Shown here in pieces: positions 15,555 to 23,717 of a DNA stretch of 64,000 bases. Numbering within the stretch: position 1 is the first letter of the stretch; every line of letters begins with the position of its first letter. Origin of the DNA: Streptomyces sp. CB02980 (GTDB taxonomy: Bacteria > Actinomycetota > Actinomycetes > Streptomycetales > Streptomycetaceae); NCBI RefSeq assembly GCF_014451325.2, contig NZ_JACSCH020000016.1:151570-215569 (forward strand), written 5' to 3'. The notes under the pieces are model-generated. The model was not told the origin of the DNA. It searched no databases and saw only the letters and a program-made list of their open reading frames with translations. The position numbers and the translations under genes are program-made.

Positions 15555-16643
15555 TCAGGCGCCCGGCAGCCCCGGCTCCCCCTCCGGCAGCCAGGACCCG
15601 GCCGGGCGGGCGTGCCAGCCCTCCCTGGCGCCGATCTCGGCGGCCGCGGTCCGCAGCGCGTCCAGACCGGGGTGGCGCAGCCCCTTGCGCCACACCAGGC
15701 TCACGGGCGACAGGGGTACGGGGTCGACGAGCGGCCGCAGCACACAGCCGGGCATGGGCGGGAAGTCGACGACGGCGAGCACCGGGTTGCGGTGCTTGGC
15801 CATGATGCGGCGGAACTCCTCCTTGCCGATGGCGAGCGGCGCGGGCGGGGCGATCTCGATGCCGCGCCCGGCGAAGAGCCGGGCGGCGAGGTCGGTCCAC
15901 TCGGGCGTGCGGTCGTTCCCCGCGCCCGCGTAGATCCGTTCCCCGGCGAGAGCGGCGAGCGGCACCTCGGTCAGGTCGGCGAGCGGGTGGTCGTCGGGGA
16001 GGATCACGGCCATCCGCTCGTACCGCACGAACTGGGACTCGAGCCGTGCCCGCAGCCCGGAGTCGAGCCCGCCGTACCGGCCGAAGGAGGTGTCGAGCCG
16101 CCCGGCGAGCATCTCCCGTACGGCGCCGGTGAGTCCGCTCTCGTAGCGGGCCATCAGTTCTTGGTCCGGGGCGAGTTCACGAGCCCGGCGCAGCACGTTC
16201 TCGGGGGCGAGGCCGGGGCTGTTGAGGTCGACGAGGAGCGGCCGGGGCGCGGCCCGGAAGGCCTCGGTCAGCTCGTCGTGCGCGGCCAACACCCGGAGCG
16301 CGTACGGGAGGAGGCGCTCGCCGTCCGGTGTGAGGGAGACCTGCCGGGTGGTCCGTACGAAGAGCTCGGCGCCCACGTCGCGCTCCAGGCGCCGGATGTC
16401 ACGGCTGAGGGCCTGCTGGGCCACGTAGCGGCGGGCGGCGGCGCGGGTGAAGTGCAGCTCCTCGGCGACCGCGGTGAAGGCGCGCAGGAGGCGGGGGTCG
16501 ATGTCGCGCGGCACGGCGGACGCCGACGCGGCGGACGCCGGCACGGCAGACGCCGACACGGGAGACGCCGGCACGGGAGACGCCGGCATGGGAGACGCCG
16601 GCACGGGAGACGCCGGCATGGGAGAAGGTACCGGGGAGGGCAT
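15555..16643 (-). CDS. LysR family transcriptional regulator with repeat-coded N-terminal extension
   Basis: DNA-binding regulator. The HTH starts at RDIDPRLLRAFTAVAEELHF and continues RAAARRYVAQQALSRDIRRLERDVGAELFVRT, followed by a LysR effector domain to the C-terminus. It diverges from the MFS gene, the usual layout for a LysR regulator and its target exporter. Before the HTH lie about 45 residues of PASPV/PASPM repeats coded by seven 15-bp units. Several of these units carry an ATG, and none has a visible ribosome site, so the start is uncertain. I give ATG 16643. A GTG at 16679 would add twelve codons including a TTA (16653-16655), the codon that makes translation depend on the bldA tRNA. 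Confidence 0.8.
   Translation of the reverse strand: MPSPVPSPMPASPVPASPMPASPVPASPVSASAVPASAASASAVPRDIDPRLLRAFTAVAEELHFTRAAARRYVAQQALSRDIRRLERDVGAELFVRTTRQVSLTPDGERLLPYALRVLAAHDELTEAFRAAPRPLLVDLNSPGLAPENVLRRARELAPDQELMARYESGLTGAVREMLAGRLDTSFGRYGGLDSGLRARLESQFVRYERMAVILPDDHPLADLTEVPLAALAGERIYAGAGNDRTPEWTDLAARLFAGRGIEIAPPAPLAIGKEEFRRIMAKHRNPVLAVVDFPPMPGCVLRPLVDPVPLSPVSLVWRKGLRHPGLDALRTAAAEIGAREGWHARPAGSWLPEGEPGLPGA
16516..16620. repeat. 15-bp tandem repeat in LysR N-terminal coding region, seven copies
   Basis: Seven contiguous 15-base units of the form GGAGACGCCGGCACG or GGAGACGCCGGCATG; the last four are identical except for C/T at one position. Because 15 is a multiple of three, copy number changes would keep the frame but alter the number of possible start codons. 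Confidence 0.85.
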
Positions 16644-16726
16644 CGCCGCATTTAACAACACAGCCGAGTGAATGGCCACCGAACAGGTGTTGGACCCGTC
16701 CTGCCCCCTCCGGCGAGCCTTGATCC

Positions 16727-17992
16727 ATGCCGCACCCGGACCTCACCCTCACCCCGGCGGGCCCGGCCCTCGCCCCCCGCTACCGCGACCGGCGCACCGC
16801 CGTCCCCAGCAGCCCCGCCGCCGCCCACCCGCCCCGCAACTCCTACCTCCGCCTCTTCACCGTCCCCGGCGCCCGCGGCTTCGTCGTCGGCAATCTGATC
16901 GCCCGGCTGCCCATGGGCATGTTCGGCGTCAGCGCCGTGATCATGATCGCGGCGGCCTACGACTCGTACGCCCTCGCGGGCGGCGTGACCGCCACCGGCA
17001 TGGCCGCCGGGGCCCTCACCGCCCCCTGGATCGCCCGGCTCGTCGACCGGTACGGCCAGGCGCGGATCGCGGTCCCCGCCACCGCCTACGCCGTCCTCGG
17101 CCATCTGGTGCTGCTGCTCTGCGTCCACGAGAAGGCACCCGTCTGGGCCCTGTTCGCCACCACGGCGCTCACCGCCACCTCGCCCAATACGGGCGGCATG
17201 TCCCGGGCCCGCTGGGCCCATCTCCTCAAGGGCGACCGGGACGCCCTGCACACCGCCAACGCCTTCGAACAGGCCACCGACGAGCTCTGCTTCATGCTCG
17301 GCCCGGTCGTCGCCGCACTGCTCTGCGCCACGCTCTTCCCCGAGGCCGGCACCCTCGTCGGCGCCGCCCTGTTCCTCACCGGCGTCCTGATCTTCGCCGC
17401 CCAGCGCTCCACCGAGCCACCGGTCTCACCCCGTACCGCCGCGGGCTCCCCGCTGCGGGTCCCCGGCATGGCCCCGCTCCTGGCGGTCTTCCTCGCCACC
17501 GGCGCGGTCTTCGGCTCCATGGAGGTGGTGACCGTGGCGTACGTGGACGGACCCGTCGCCGGTCCGGTGCTGGCACTCCAGGCCGCGGGCTCCTGCGCGG
17601 CGGGCCTCCTCTACGGCCGCGCCCACCGCACCGTCCGGCTCCGCACCTGCCTGGCCGCGATGGCCGTCCTGATGACGATGCCGCTGCTCGCCGCCTCGAC
17701 CGGCTCGCTGCTCGCCCTCGCCGCCGGGCTCCTCCTGGCGGGCATGGCGACGGCTCCGACGATGGTGACGGGCATGGGCCTGGTGCAGCGCCTGACCCCG
17801 GCGTCCCAGCTCAACGAGGGCATGACGCTGGCCGTGACCGCCCTGCTCGGCGGCATCGCGGCCGGCTCCGCCACCGGCGGCTGGGCCGCCGACCACGCCC
17901 CGTTCGCCTCTTTCGGCTTCCTGGTCCCGGCCACCGCGGCCGCCGCGGCGCTGGCGCTCTGCGCGGCGACCAAGGTGGGGAGCCGGGCATGA
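16727..17992 (+). CDS. MFS transporter
   Basis: Integral membrane protein of 421 residues with about 12 hydrophobic segments, an N-terminal cytoplasmic stretch of about 40 residues, and a PMGMFGVSAVIM first-helix region typical of small actinobacterial MFS exporters. The substrate is unknown. Its start is only 83 bases from the assigned LysR ATG and divergent, so the regulator probably controls it. The gene ends one base before the bidirectional hairpin shared with ssrA. The ribosome site is weak (GGCGAG). Confidence 0.88.
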   Translation: MPHPDLTLTPAGPALAPRYRDRRTAVPSSPAAAHPPRNSYLRLFTVPGARGFVVGNLIARLPMGMFGVSAVIMIAAAYDSYALAGGVTATGMAAGALTAPWIARLVDRYGQARIAVPATAYAVLGHLVLLLCVHEKAPVWALFATTALTATSPNTGGMSRARWAHLLKGDRDALHTANAFEQATDELCFMLGPVVAALLCATLFPEAGTLVGAALFLTGVLIFAAQRSTEPPVSPRTAAGSPLRVPGMAPLLAVFLATGAVFGSMEVVTVAYVDGPVAGPVLALQAAGSCAAGLLYGRAHRTVRLRTCLAAMAVLMTMPLLAASTGSLLALAAGLLLAGMATAPTMVTGMGLVQRLTPASQLNEGMTLAVTALLGGIAAGSATGGWAADHAPFASFGFLVPATAAAAALALCAATKVGSRA

Positions 17993-18028
17993 CGAAGGCC
18001 CGGCAGTCGGATGACTGCCGGGCCTTCG
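17993..18028. terminator. bidirectional terminator between MFS gene and ssrA
   Basis: A 15-bp perfect stem (CGAAGGCCCGGCAGT with ACTGCCGGGCCTTCG) around a 6-base loop. It directly follows the MFS stop on the plus strand and the tmRNA 3' end on the minus strand. A second 7-bp hairpin (GTCCGAG/CTCGGAC, 18046-18070) lies between it and the tmRNA. Confidence 0.88.
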
Positions 18029-18074
18029 CCCACATGGGATGAGATGTCCGAGGAGGCGAGCTTCTCGGACGCTC

Positions 18075-18466
18075 GGTGGAGATGGCGGGAATCGAACCCG
18101 CGTCCAACGGTACGGAAACAGGGCTTCTCCGTGCGCAGTCCGCTACGAGTTTCTCAGCCCCGGAGATCACACGGACAAGTCTCCGACGGGCTCAGTCACT
18201 GTTTGATTTCCCTCTCACCCCCGTGACCGGGGTGAGAGGTTTAGATCCCTAAATGACGCCAGGATCCGGGTCGGGACCACCCCCGGGCTGACGCTCCTCA
18301 CAGAGGCTTCTTGTCGTTACCTAAAATTAGGCAGCGAGGGCGAAGCGGGAGTTATCGCTCTTGGAGTTGGCGATTATTGGTTGCGACATATGGTTAACGA
18401 GATCATTGCCGCTTCCTCGACACGCTTCCCCTGCATCGGTATCCGCTGTCGAAACCGATCATCCCC
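18075..18466 (-). ncRNA. ssrA: transfer-messenger RNA (tmRNA)
   Basis: Rescues stalled ribosomes together with SmpB. The 5' end GGGGATG pairs with CATCTCC at the 3' end to form the tRNA-like acceptor stem with one G-U pair, followed by A and CC; the final A must be added. The T-arm (GGTTCGATTCC) and the 5' GGTTTCGACAG block are typical. The mRNA-like part reads A-N-S-K-S-D-N-S-R-F-A-L-A-A then TAA (18327-18371), giving a proteolysis tag ending ALAA. It lies just downstream of smpB on the same strand. Length about 392 bases, normal for Streptomyces. Confidence 0.95.
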
Positions 18467-18482
18467 ATGTTTATTTTTCAAA

Positions 18483-18507
18483 GTGCGCACCCTTGCGGGG
18501 TGTGCAC
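18483..18507. terminator. hairpin between smpB and ssrA
   Basis: GTGCGCACCC and GGGTGTGCAC form a 10-bp stem with one G-T pair and a 5-base loop; on the minus strand it is followed by TTTGAAAAAT. It could end smpB or be an operator just before the ssrA promoter. Confidence 0.5.
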
Positions 18508-18614
18508 GGCCCATCGTACGTGACCGACGGGTGCTGTCGCCAGCGTATTAACCGTGGCCGCGCCGCTCCGCAGAACCGCGCCGCCGGGGGCCACGCCCAC
18601 GCCGCGGGGCGGGG

Positions 18615-19154
18615 CTACGCGGCCTGAGCCGCCCGCTGCTTGCGCTTGGCCGCCGCGATGGCCCGGTTCGTCTCGCGGGTGTCCTGCTGCTCGCGCAGGG
18701 TCTGGCGCTTGTCGAACTCCTTCTTGCCCTTGGCGAGCGCGATCTCGACCTTGACCCGGCCGTTCAGGAAGTACAGCGCGAGGGGCACGATCGTGTGACC
18801 CGTCTCCTGCGACTTCGCCTCCAGCTTGTCGATCTCCTCGCGGTGCAGCAGCAGCTTGCGCTTCCGCTTCGCCGAGTGGTTGGTCCAGCTGCCCTGCATG
18901 TACTCGGGCACATGGATGTTGTGCAGCCACGCCTCGTGCCGGTCGATCTGCACGAAGCCGTCGACCAGCGAGGCGCGGCCCATCCGCAGCGACTTCACCT
19001 CGGTGCCCATGAGCACCAGACCGCACTCGTAGGTGTCGACGATGTGGTAGTCGTGGCGCGCCTTCTTGTTCTGCGCGATGATCTTGCGCTCGGGCGCCTT
19101 GTCCTGGTTCTTCTTCGCAGGCTTGCCCTGCACGTTCACGAGTCCCTTTGCCAT
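18615..19154 (-). CDS. smpB: SsrA-binding protein SmpB
   Basis: Binds tmRNA and brings it to stalled ribosomes for trans-translation. It has 179 residues, slightly long because of a Lys-rich N-terminal segment. The conserved core begins IIAQNKKARHDYHIVDTYECGLVLMGTEVKSLR, continues HNIHVPEYMQGSWTNHSAKRKRKLLLHREEI, and ends in a basic helix (DKRQTLREQQDTRETNRAIAAAKR) that enters the mRNA channel. It lies between the S41 protease gene and ssrA, all on the minus strand. Only 18 bases separate it from the protease stop, so the two are probably co-transcribed. Confidence 0.97.
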   Translation of the reverse strand: MAKGLVNVQGKPAKKNQDKAPERKIIAQNKKARHDYHIVDTYECGLVLMGTEVKSLRMGRASLVDGFVQIDRHEAWLHNIHVPEYMQGSWTNHSAKRKRKLLLHREEIDKLEAKSQETGHTIVPLALYFLNGRVKVEIALAKGKKEFDKRQTLREQQDTRETNRAIAAAKRKQRAAQAA

Positions 19155-19172
19155 AGTGCGGTCATTTTCGCA

Positions 19173-20360
19173 CTACGACCCCCCTCCGAGGCCACTCAAT
19201 ACCGTCTTCGCCCGTTCTTCCGCCCGTTCCCCGGCGGTCAGGTCGGGCGTGATGCCCCGGCCGTCGACGGCGTGACCGGCCGGGGTGCGGTAGTGGCCGA
19301 CGGTCAGCTCGGCGACGGAGCCGTCCGGCAGGGCGCTGGGCATCTGGACCGAACCCTTGCCGAAGGTGCGCGAGCCGACCGTGACGGCCCTGCCCCGGTC
19401 CTGGAGGGCGCCGGTGAGCAGCTCGGCCGCGCTCATCGTGCCGCCGTCGATCAGCGCCACCAGGGGCCTGCCGGTGTCGCCACCGCCCTCCGCGTACACG
19501 GCGCGCTGCTCGCCCTCCACGTCGTACGTGGCGACCAGACCGCCGTCGAGGAAGGCGGAGGCGGCCACGGCGGCCTCCACGACCAGGCCGCCGGAGTTGC
19601 CCCGCAGGTCCAGGAGGACGCCGGCGCCGGCCGGGGCGGCCCGTACCGCGTCCCGCACGCGCGTGCCCGCGCCCTTGGTGAAGGCGGCGACCCGGATCAG
19701 CAGGGTCCCGTCGTCGAGGCGGCGAACGGTGACGGGGTCCGTGGCGAGCCTGGCCCGGTGCAGGGTCTGGGTCCAGGCCGCGCGGCCGCGCTCGACCCGG
19801 AGGGCGACGGCGGAGCCGGGTACGCCGTCGCCGCGCAGGAGGGCGACGACCTCGGAGACCGAGAGCCCGTGGACCGGGCGGCCGTCGACGGAGACGAGCC
19901 GGTCCTCGGCCCGGAGCCCGGCCCGCTCGGCGGGGCCGCCGCTCTGCACCCGGGTCACCCGGACCCCGCCCTCGCCGGCCCGGCCGGCGGAGAGCCCCAC
20001 GCCGGTGTAGGTGCCGTCGAGGGCCTGCTCGAACTCGGCGTACTCCCTCTTGTCGTACACCGCGCCCCAGCGGTCTCCGCTGCGGCTGACGAACTCCTCG
20101 GCCGCCTGCTTGCCCGACTTGCCGTCCGCCATGGCGTCGGCCGCGGCCCGGTTCAGGGCGGCGCTGTCGACCGTCGCGGAGTCCCGGGACCCCTCCCCCG
20201 CGCGCAGGGTCGCCTCCGTGCGCCCGGCGGCGGATTCCTGCCGGGGCAGCGAGCCGGTGGCGGCGGCGGTGGCCAGGACCCCGGTGAAGACCAACGTCAG
20301 AACGGCCCCACGGAGCACTCCGCGGGGCCGGATACAGAGATGGTCGGTGCCGGCCGGCAT
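19173..20360 (-). CDS. S41 family carboxy-terminal processing peptidase
   Basis: Envelope serine protease with a PDZ domain, related to CtpA. 395 residues: an N-terminal membrane anchor or signal (GVLRGAVLTLVFTGVLATAAATG), a PDZ domain around RVTRVQSGGPAERAGLRAEDRLVSVDG, and the peptidase domain with the nucleophile Ser in GGTMSAAELL and the general-base Lys in RTFGKGSVQ. ATG 20360 was chosen over an in-frame TTG eight codons upstream. Position after ftsEX and before smpB suggests a role in envelope or cell-wall hydrolase processing; in other bacteria FtsEX regulates peptidoglycan hydrolases, so a functional link is plausible but inferred. Confidence 0.92.
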   Translation of the reverse strand: MPAGTDHLCIRPRGVLRGAVLTLVFTGVLATAAATGSLPRQESAAGRTEATLRAGEGSRDSATVDSAALNRAAADAMADGKSGKQAAEEFVSRSGDRWGAVYDKREYAEFEQALDGTYTGVGLSAGRAGEGGVRVTRVQSGGPAERAGLRAEDRLVSVDGRPVHGLSVSEVVALLRGDGVPGSAVALRVERGRAAWTQTLHRARLATDPVTVRRLDDGTLLIRVAAFTKGAGTRVRDAVRAAPAGAGVLLDLRGNSGGLVVEAAVAASAFLDGGLVATYDVEGEQRAVYAEGGGDTGRPLVALIDGGTMSAAELLTGALQDRGRAVTVGSRTFGKGSVQMPSALPDGSVAELTVGHYRTPAGHAVDGRGITPDLTAGERAEERAKTVLSGLGGGS

Positions 20361-20383
20361 GGCGCCCACTCTAGGACAAGGCA

Positions 20384-20418
20384 ATGGCGCCGCACGGGCT
20401 TTGCCCGTACGACGCCAT
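20384..20418. terminator. hairpin after ftsX
   Basis: ATGGCG/CGCCAT outer stem and ACGGGC/GCCCGT inner stem around a TTT loop, with a small internal loop. It lies between the ftsX stop and the protease start on the minus strand. Confidence 0.6.
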
Positions 20419-20438
20419 CCGCCGTCACTGGTGTCTTC

Positions 20439-21356
20439 TCACACCTTCAGGTACTTGCGCAGCGCGATGAAGGCGGCCACCGCGGGCATCAGCAGCCCGA
20501 TGGCGATCACCAGCGGCAGCTTGGCGAGGACGGCGTCCCAGCCGATGAAGTTGACGAGCTGCATCTTCTCCGCGAGCGCGATGCCGTGGTCGATGAGGAA
20601 GTACCGGCCGACGAGCAGCAGCACACAGGCGACCGCGCCACCGAGGAGTCCGGCGAACGCCGCCTCCATGATGAACGGCATCTGGATGTAGAAGCTGGAC
20701 GCGCCGACGAGTCGCATGATCCCGGTCTCGCGGCGGCGGCTGAAGGCCGAGACGCGGACCGTGTTGACGATCAGCATCAACGCGATGACCAGCATCAGCC
20801 CCATGACGCCGAGGGCGGCGATGTTCATGCCGTTCATCAGGTCGAAGAGGTTCTGCAGGATGCCCCGCTGGTCCGCGACCGACTCGACGCCGTCACGGCC
20901 GGCGAAGGCGGTGGCGACCACCTTGTACTTCTCCGGGTCCTTGAGCTTGACCCGGAACGACTCCTGCATCTGGTCCGGCGTCACGACGGAGGCGATGGCG
21001 GTGTCGCCGTACTGCTCCTTGTAACGCTTGAACGCCTCGTCGGCCGTCTCGTGCATGACGGTGTCGACGATGTCCATCTTCTTCAGATCGGCCTCGATCT
21101 GCTCCTTCTGCTGCGCCGTGACCGCACCCTTGGCGCACTTGGCCGCCGAGGCCGCGTCGGCCTTGTTGCAGAGGAAGATGGAGACGTTGACCTTGTCGTA
21201 CCAGTAGTCCTTCATCGTGCTGACCTGCTCGCGCATGAGCAGCGCACCGCCGAACAGGGCGAGCGAGAGGGCCACGGAGACGATGACGGCGAACGTCATC
21301 GTGAGATTGCGCCGGAGACCGACGCCGATCTCGGAGAGCACGAACTGAGCGCGCAT
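20439..21356 (-). CDS. ftsX: cell division ABC transporter permease FtsX
   Basis: Membrane partner of FtsE, 305 residues. A first membrane helix (TMTFAVIVSVALSLALFGGALLM) is followed by an extracytoplasmic domain of about 130 residues containing two cysteines (FLCNK and AAKCAKG), then three more helices in the standard FtsX topology. FtsEX couples cytosolic ATP hydrolysis to peptidoglycan hydrolases outside. ATG 21356 has no strong ribosome site and lies 23 bases after ftsE, so it is expected to be translated from the ftsE transcript. Confidence 0.95.
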   Translation of the reverse strand: MRAQFVLSEIGVGLRRNLTMTFAVIVSVALSLALFGGALLMREQVSTMKDYWYDKVNVSIFLCNKADAASAAKCAKGAVTAQQKEQIEADLKKMDIVDTVMHETADEAFKRYKEQYGDTAIASVVTPDQMQESFRVKLKDPEKYKVVATAFAGRDGVESVADQRGILQNLFDLMNGMNIAALGVMGLMLVIALMLIVNTVRVSAFSRRRETGIMRLVGASSFYIQMPFIMEAAFAGLLGGAVACVLLLVGRYFLIDHGIALAEKMQLVNFIGWDAVLAKLPLVIAIGLLMPAVAAFIALRKYLKV

Positions 21357-21379
21357 GGTGTGTTGAGTCCCCTACCTGC

Positions 21380-22069
21380 TCAGTGCTGGTAACCGTAGAC
21401 GCCGCGGGCCTGGTCGCGGACGAGGCGGCCCTTCTCGAGCTCGATGACGCGCTTGCGCATCTGGTCGACGATGTTCTGGTCGTGGGTCGCCATGACGACG
21501 GTGGTCCCTGTCCTGTTGATGCGGTCGAGCAGCTTCATGATGCCGACCGAGGTCTGCGGGTCGAGGTTGCCGGTGGGCTCGTCGGCGATCAGCAGCATCG
21601 GGCGGTTGACGAAGGCCCGGGCGATGGCGACGCGCTGCTGCTCACCGCCGGAGAGCTCACCCGGCATCCGGTCCTCCTTGCCGCCGAGCCCGACCAGGTC
21701 GAGCACCTGCGGCACGGCCTTGCGGATCTCGCCGCGCGGCTTGCCGATGACCTCCTGGGCGAAGGCCACGTTCTCGGCGACGGTCTTGTTGGGAAGGAGG
21801 CGGAAGTCCTGGAAGACGGTGCCGAGCTGACGCCGCATGTGCGGCACCTTCCAGTTGGAGAGCCGGGCCAGGTCCTTGCCGAGGACGTGCACCTGGCCTT
21901 GGCTGGCGCGCTCCTCACGGAGGAGCAGCCGCAGGAAAGTCGACTTTCCGGAGCCGGACGAACCGACGAGGAAGACGAACTCCCCCTTCTCGATCTCCAG
22001 GGATACATCCCGGAGCGCGGGGCGGTTCTGCTTCGGATAGGACTTGGAGACGTTGTCGAATCGGATCAC
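21380..22069 (-). CDS. ftsE: cell division ATP-binding protein FtsE
   Basis: ABC ATPase of 229 residues, the family's usual length. Walker A GSSGSGKST is at about 37-45, the Q-loop in GTVFQDFRLL, the signature LSGGEQQRVAIARA at about 139, Walker B LLIADEPTGNLD, and the switch His in MATHDQ. It forms a complex with FtsX at the membrane and is the first gene of the ftsE-ftsX unit. The opposite strand carries a small zinc-ribbon membrane protein gene starting 235 bases away. Confidence 0.97.
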   Translation of the reverse strand: MIRFDNVSKSYPKQNRPALRDVSLEIEKGEFVFLVGSSGSGKSTFLRLLLREERASQGQVHVLGKDLARLSNWKVPHMRRQLGTVFQDFRLLPNKTVAENVAFAQEVIGKPRGEIRKAVPQVLDLVGLGGKEDRMPGELSGGEQQRVAIARAFVNRPMLLIADEPTGNLDPQTSVGIMKLLDRINRTGTTVVMATHDQNIVDQMRKRVIELEKGRLVRDQARGVYGYQH

Positions 22070-22304
22070 GGATGCACCACGGTCGGCCGGGAGTAGGTGT
22101 GCGTGACCTTACGCGACCGGGGAAGACCCGCGCAGTCGCGGTTCCGGCTTGCGGCGTTTATCCTTTTCGCCCTCGCGGACGAAACGGTCGCGAACCGGCG
22201 GGGCGCGCCGAAACGCCGTCGAGCTGGCACAGTGGTAGGGGGAACGTCCGGACCCCGTCGGGCGTTGTCCTGGTGTGAAGCCCAGTGCGGGAGGAGGAGA
22301 GCGC

Positions 22305-22490
22305 ATGACCTACGACCGACTGGTGTGCGCCAACTGCGCGGCCCCGGTCGCCGAGGGCCGCTGCCCCGTCTGCCGCGCGAACCGGGAGCGACTGACCCCG
22401 CAGGGTGGTCTCTCGCCCGCGATGCTGCTGGCACTGGTGATCGCCCTGCTGGCTGCGATCGCCCTGCTCGCGGCGGTCCGTACGGTCTAG
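22305..22490 (+). CDS. small zinc-ribbon membrane protein, hypothetical
   Basis: Predicted protein of 61 residues. The N-terminal half carries two CxxC pairs (CANC and CPVC, residues 8-26) expected to bind one zinc ion. The C-terminal half is a single membrane helix (LSPAMLLALVIALLAAIALLAAV). A very strong GGAGGAGGAG ribosome site precedes ATG 22305, and an 18-bp terminator hairpin follows, so it looks like a genuine monocistronic gene. I do not know a function; a membrane-tethered zinc finger could act in protein-protein contact near FtsE or the ribosome. Confidence 0.82.
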   Translation: MTYDRLVCANCAAPVAEGRCPVCRANRERLTPQGGLSPAMLLALVIALLAAIALLAAVRTV

Positions 22491-22523
22491 CGGGACCGCA
22501 CGGCGTCCACACGAGCCGGAACC

Positions 22524-22564
22524 ATGAGGAAGGGCCGGGGAGCATCTCCCCGGCCCTTCCTCAT
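22524..22564. terminator. bidirectional terminator, 18-bp stem
   Basis: ATGAGGAAGGGCCGGGGA pairs perfectly with its complement around a 5-base loop. It sits between convergent genes (zinc-ribbon protein and surface protein) and can end both. Confidence 0.92.
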
Positions 22565-22608
22565 GCTCTGTACGTCATACGCCGTACGGATCCACGCTTG
22601 CGACGGGA

Positions 22609-23325
22609 TCAGACGGCGGCGCGGCCACCGCCGACGAGACGCGGCAGCATACGGAAGCCGATGCCACCGGCGATCATGGTCGCGGCGCCGATGATCAGGA
22701 ACGAGGTCTCGGCCGCACCGGTCTCGGCGAGCTCCTCCTTGGCCTGACCCTGCTGCACGGGCTGCGAGCCGGCGTTGTTGGTGTCGGTGTTGCTGTTGCC
22801 GCTGTCCACGCACTCGGCGCCGTCGAGGTCGACGGTGCAGGTGCCGGCGTCACCGTTGTCGGTGTTGTCGTCACCCGGGGTGGTGGGCGTCTCGGTCTGG
22901 CCCGGACCGTCCGTGTCACCCGGCTCCGGCTCGGTCGGCGGCTCGGTGACCGGCGGCTCCGTCGTCGGCGGCTCGGTGACCGGCGGCTCGGTGGTGGGCG
23001 GCTCCGTCGTCGGCGGCTCCGTGGTGGGCGGCTCCGTCGTGGGCGGCTCCGTGGTCGGAGGCTCCGTGGTCGGAGGCTCGGTGGTGGGCGGCTCCGTCGT
23101 CGGCGGCTCCGTGGTCGGAGGCTCCGTCGTGGGCGGCTCGGTGGTCGGAGGCGGCGTCGTCTCGCACCCGGCTCCACCCGGCATGCAGGTGTCCGACGGG
23201 ATCGGAAGGTCGTCGCCGAAGGCACCTACGGCCTGCGCCGCACCCGCCGCGGTCAGCGACGCACCGGCCGCGATCACCGCACCGGCGGCAATGCGCGCGA
23301 TACGGACTCGCATCTGCTTGGTCAT
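22609..23325 (-). CDS. LAETG-anchored cell-surface protein with TEPP repeats
   Basis: Secreted protein of 238 residues. It has a signal peptide (MTKQMRVRIARIAAGAVIAAGASLTAAGAAQA), a short cysteine-bearing mature start, then about 75 residues of (T/V)TEPP repeats, an acidic Gly/Asp-rich stretch with two cysteines, and a C-terminal sorting signal: LAETG, a hydrophobic helix (FLIIGAATMIAGGIGF) and a basic tail. LAxTG is the motif used by class E sortases in Streptomyces, so it is probably attached to peptidoglycan with the Pro-rich segment spanning the wall. No sortase gene is in the window. Function unknown; the proline-rich stalk resembles cell-surface spacers. Confidence 0.87.
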   Translation of the reverse strand: MTKQMRVRIARIAAGAVIAAGASLTAAGAAQAVGAFGDDLPIPSDTCMPGGAGCETTPPPTTEPPTTEPPTTEPPTTEPPTTEPPTTEPPTTEPPTTEPPTTEPPTTEPPTTEPPVTEPPTTEPPVTEPPTEPEPGDTDGPGQTETPTTPGDDNTDNGDAGTCTVDLDGAECVDSGNSNTDTNNAGSQPVQQGQAKEELAETGAAETSFLIIGAATMIAGGIGFRMLPRLVGGGRAAV

Positions 23326-23717
23326 CTGGCTGCTACCCCCAGTAGCTCATCTCGTCATGGGGCAGCGCTCGGGGCACGCGACAGAGGCGGCTCACTACTG
23401 GGCCCGCCCCCGTTCGCACGCGCCCCAGAAATGCGCATGCCAGTACGTCACCCTTCCGAGTTTCCGATGAAGCGTCAAGGTCGTTGCGCGTGCGATGCCC
23501 GAAAGATCACACCGTGTCCCACATGCGACGATGCAACTGTGACGTAAACCCAGAACTCCGGGTCCCGAGCCGCCAGTTCCCTTGTCGACAAAGCTCCCCA
23601 ACGGCCTCGTTTCCGCTTGCGTCAGCGAATCCGCCGACCGGGCGGAGGCCACCGCGCAGAACGACGACGGGCCCCGCACCATGACGGTGCGGGGCCCGAA
23701 CGTGCCGTGTTCCGGGG
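23326..23717. other. intergenic region between surface protein and prfB
   Basis: 392 bases. It holds the promoter side of the surface-protein gene, a moderately AT-richer stretch (23430-23600) in which I see no gene, and the prfB terminator hairpin at 23668-23698. Confidence 0.6.
23668..23698. terminator. hairpin terminator after prfB
   Basis: CGGGCCCCGCACC pairs perfectly with GGTGCGGGGCCCG around ATGAC. It begins 20 bases after the prfB stop on the minus strand. Confidence 0.85.

Noticed and set aside
22200..22300. A tRNA-like segment (CTGGCACAGTGGTAGG) upstream of the small zinc-ribbon gene
   Set aside because: It resembles a D-arm only by chance; there is no T-arm or acceptor stem.
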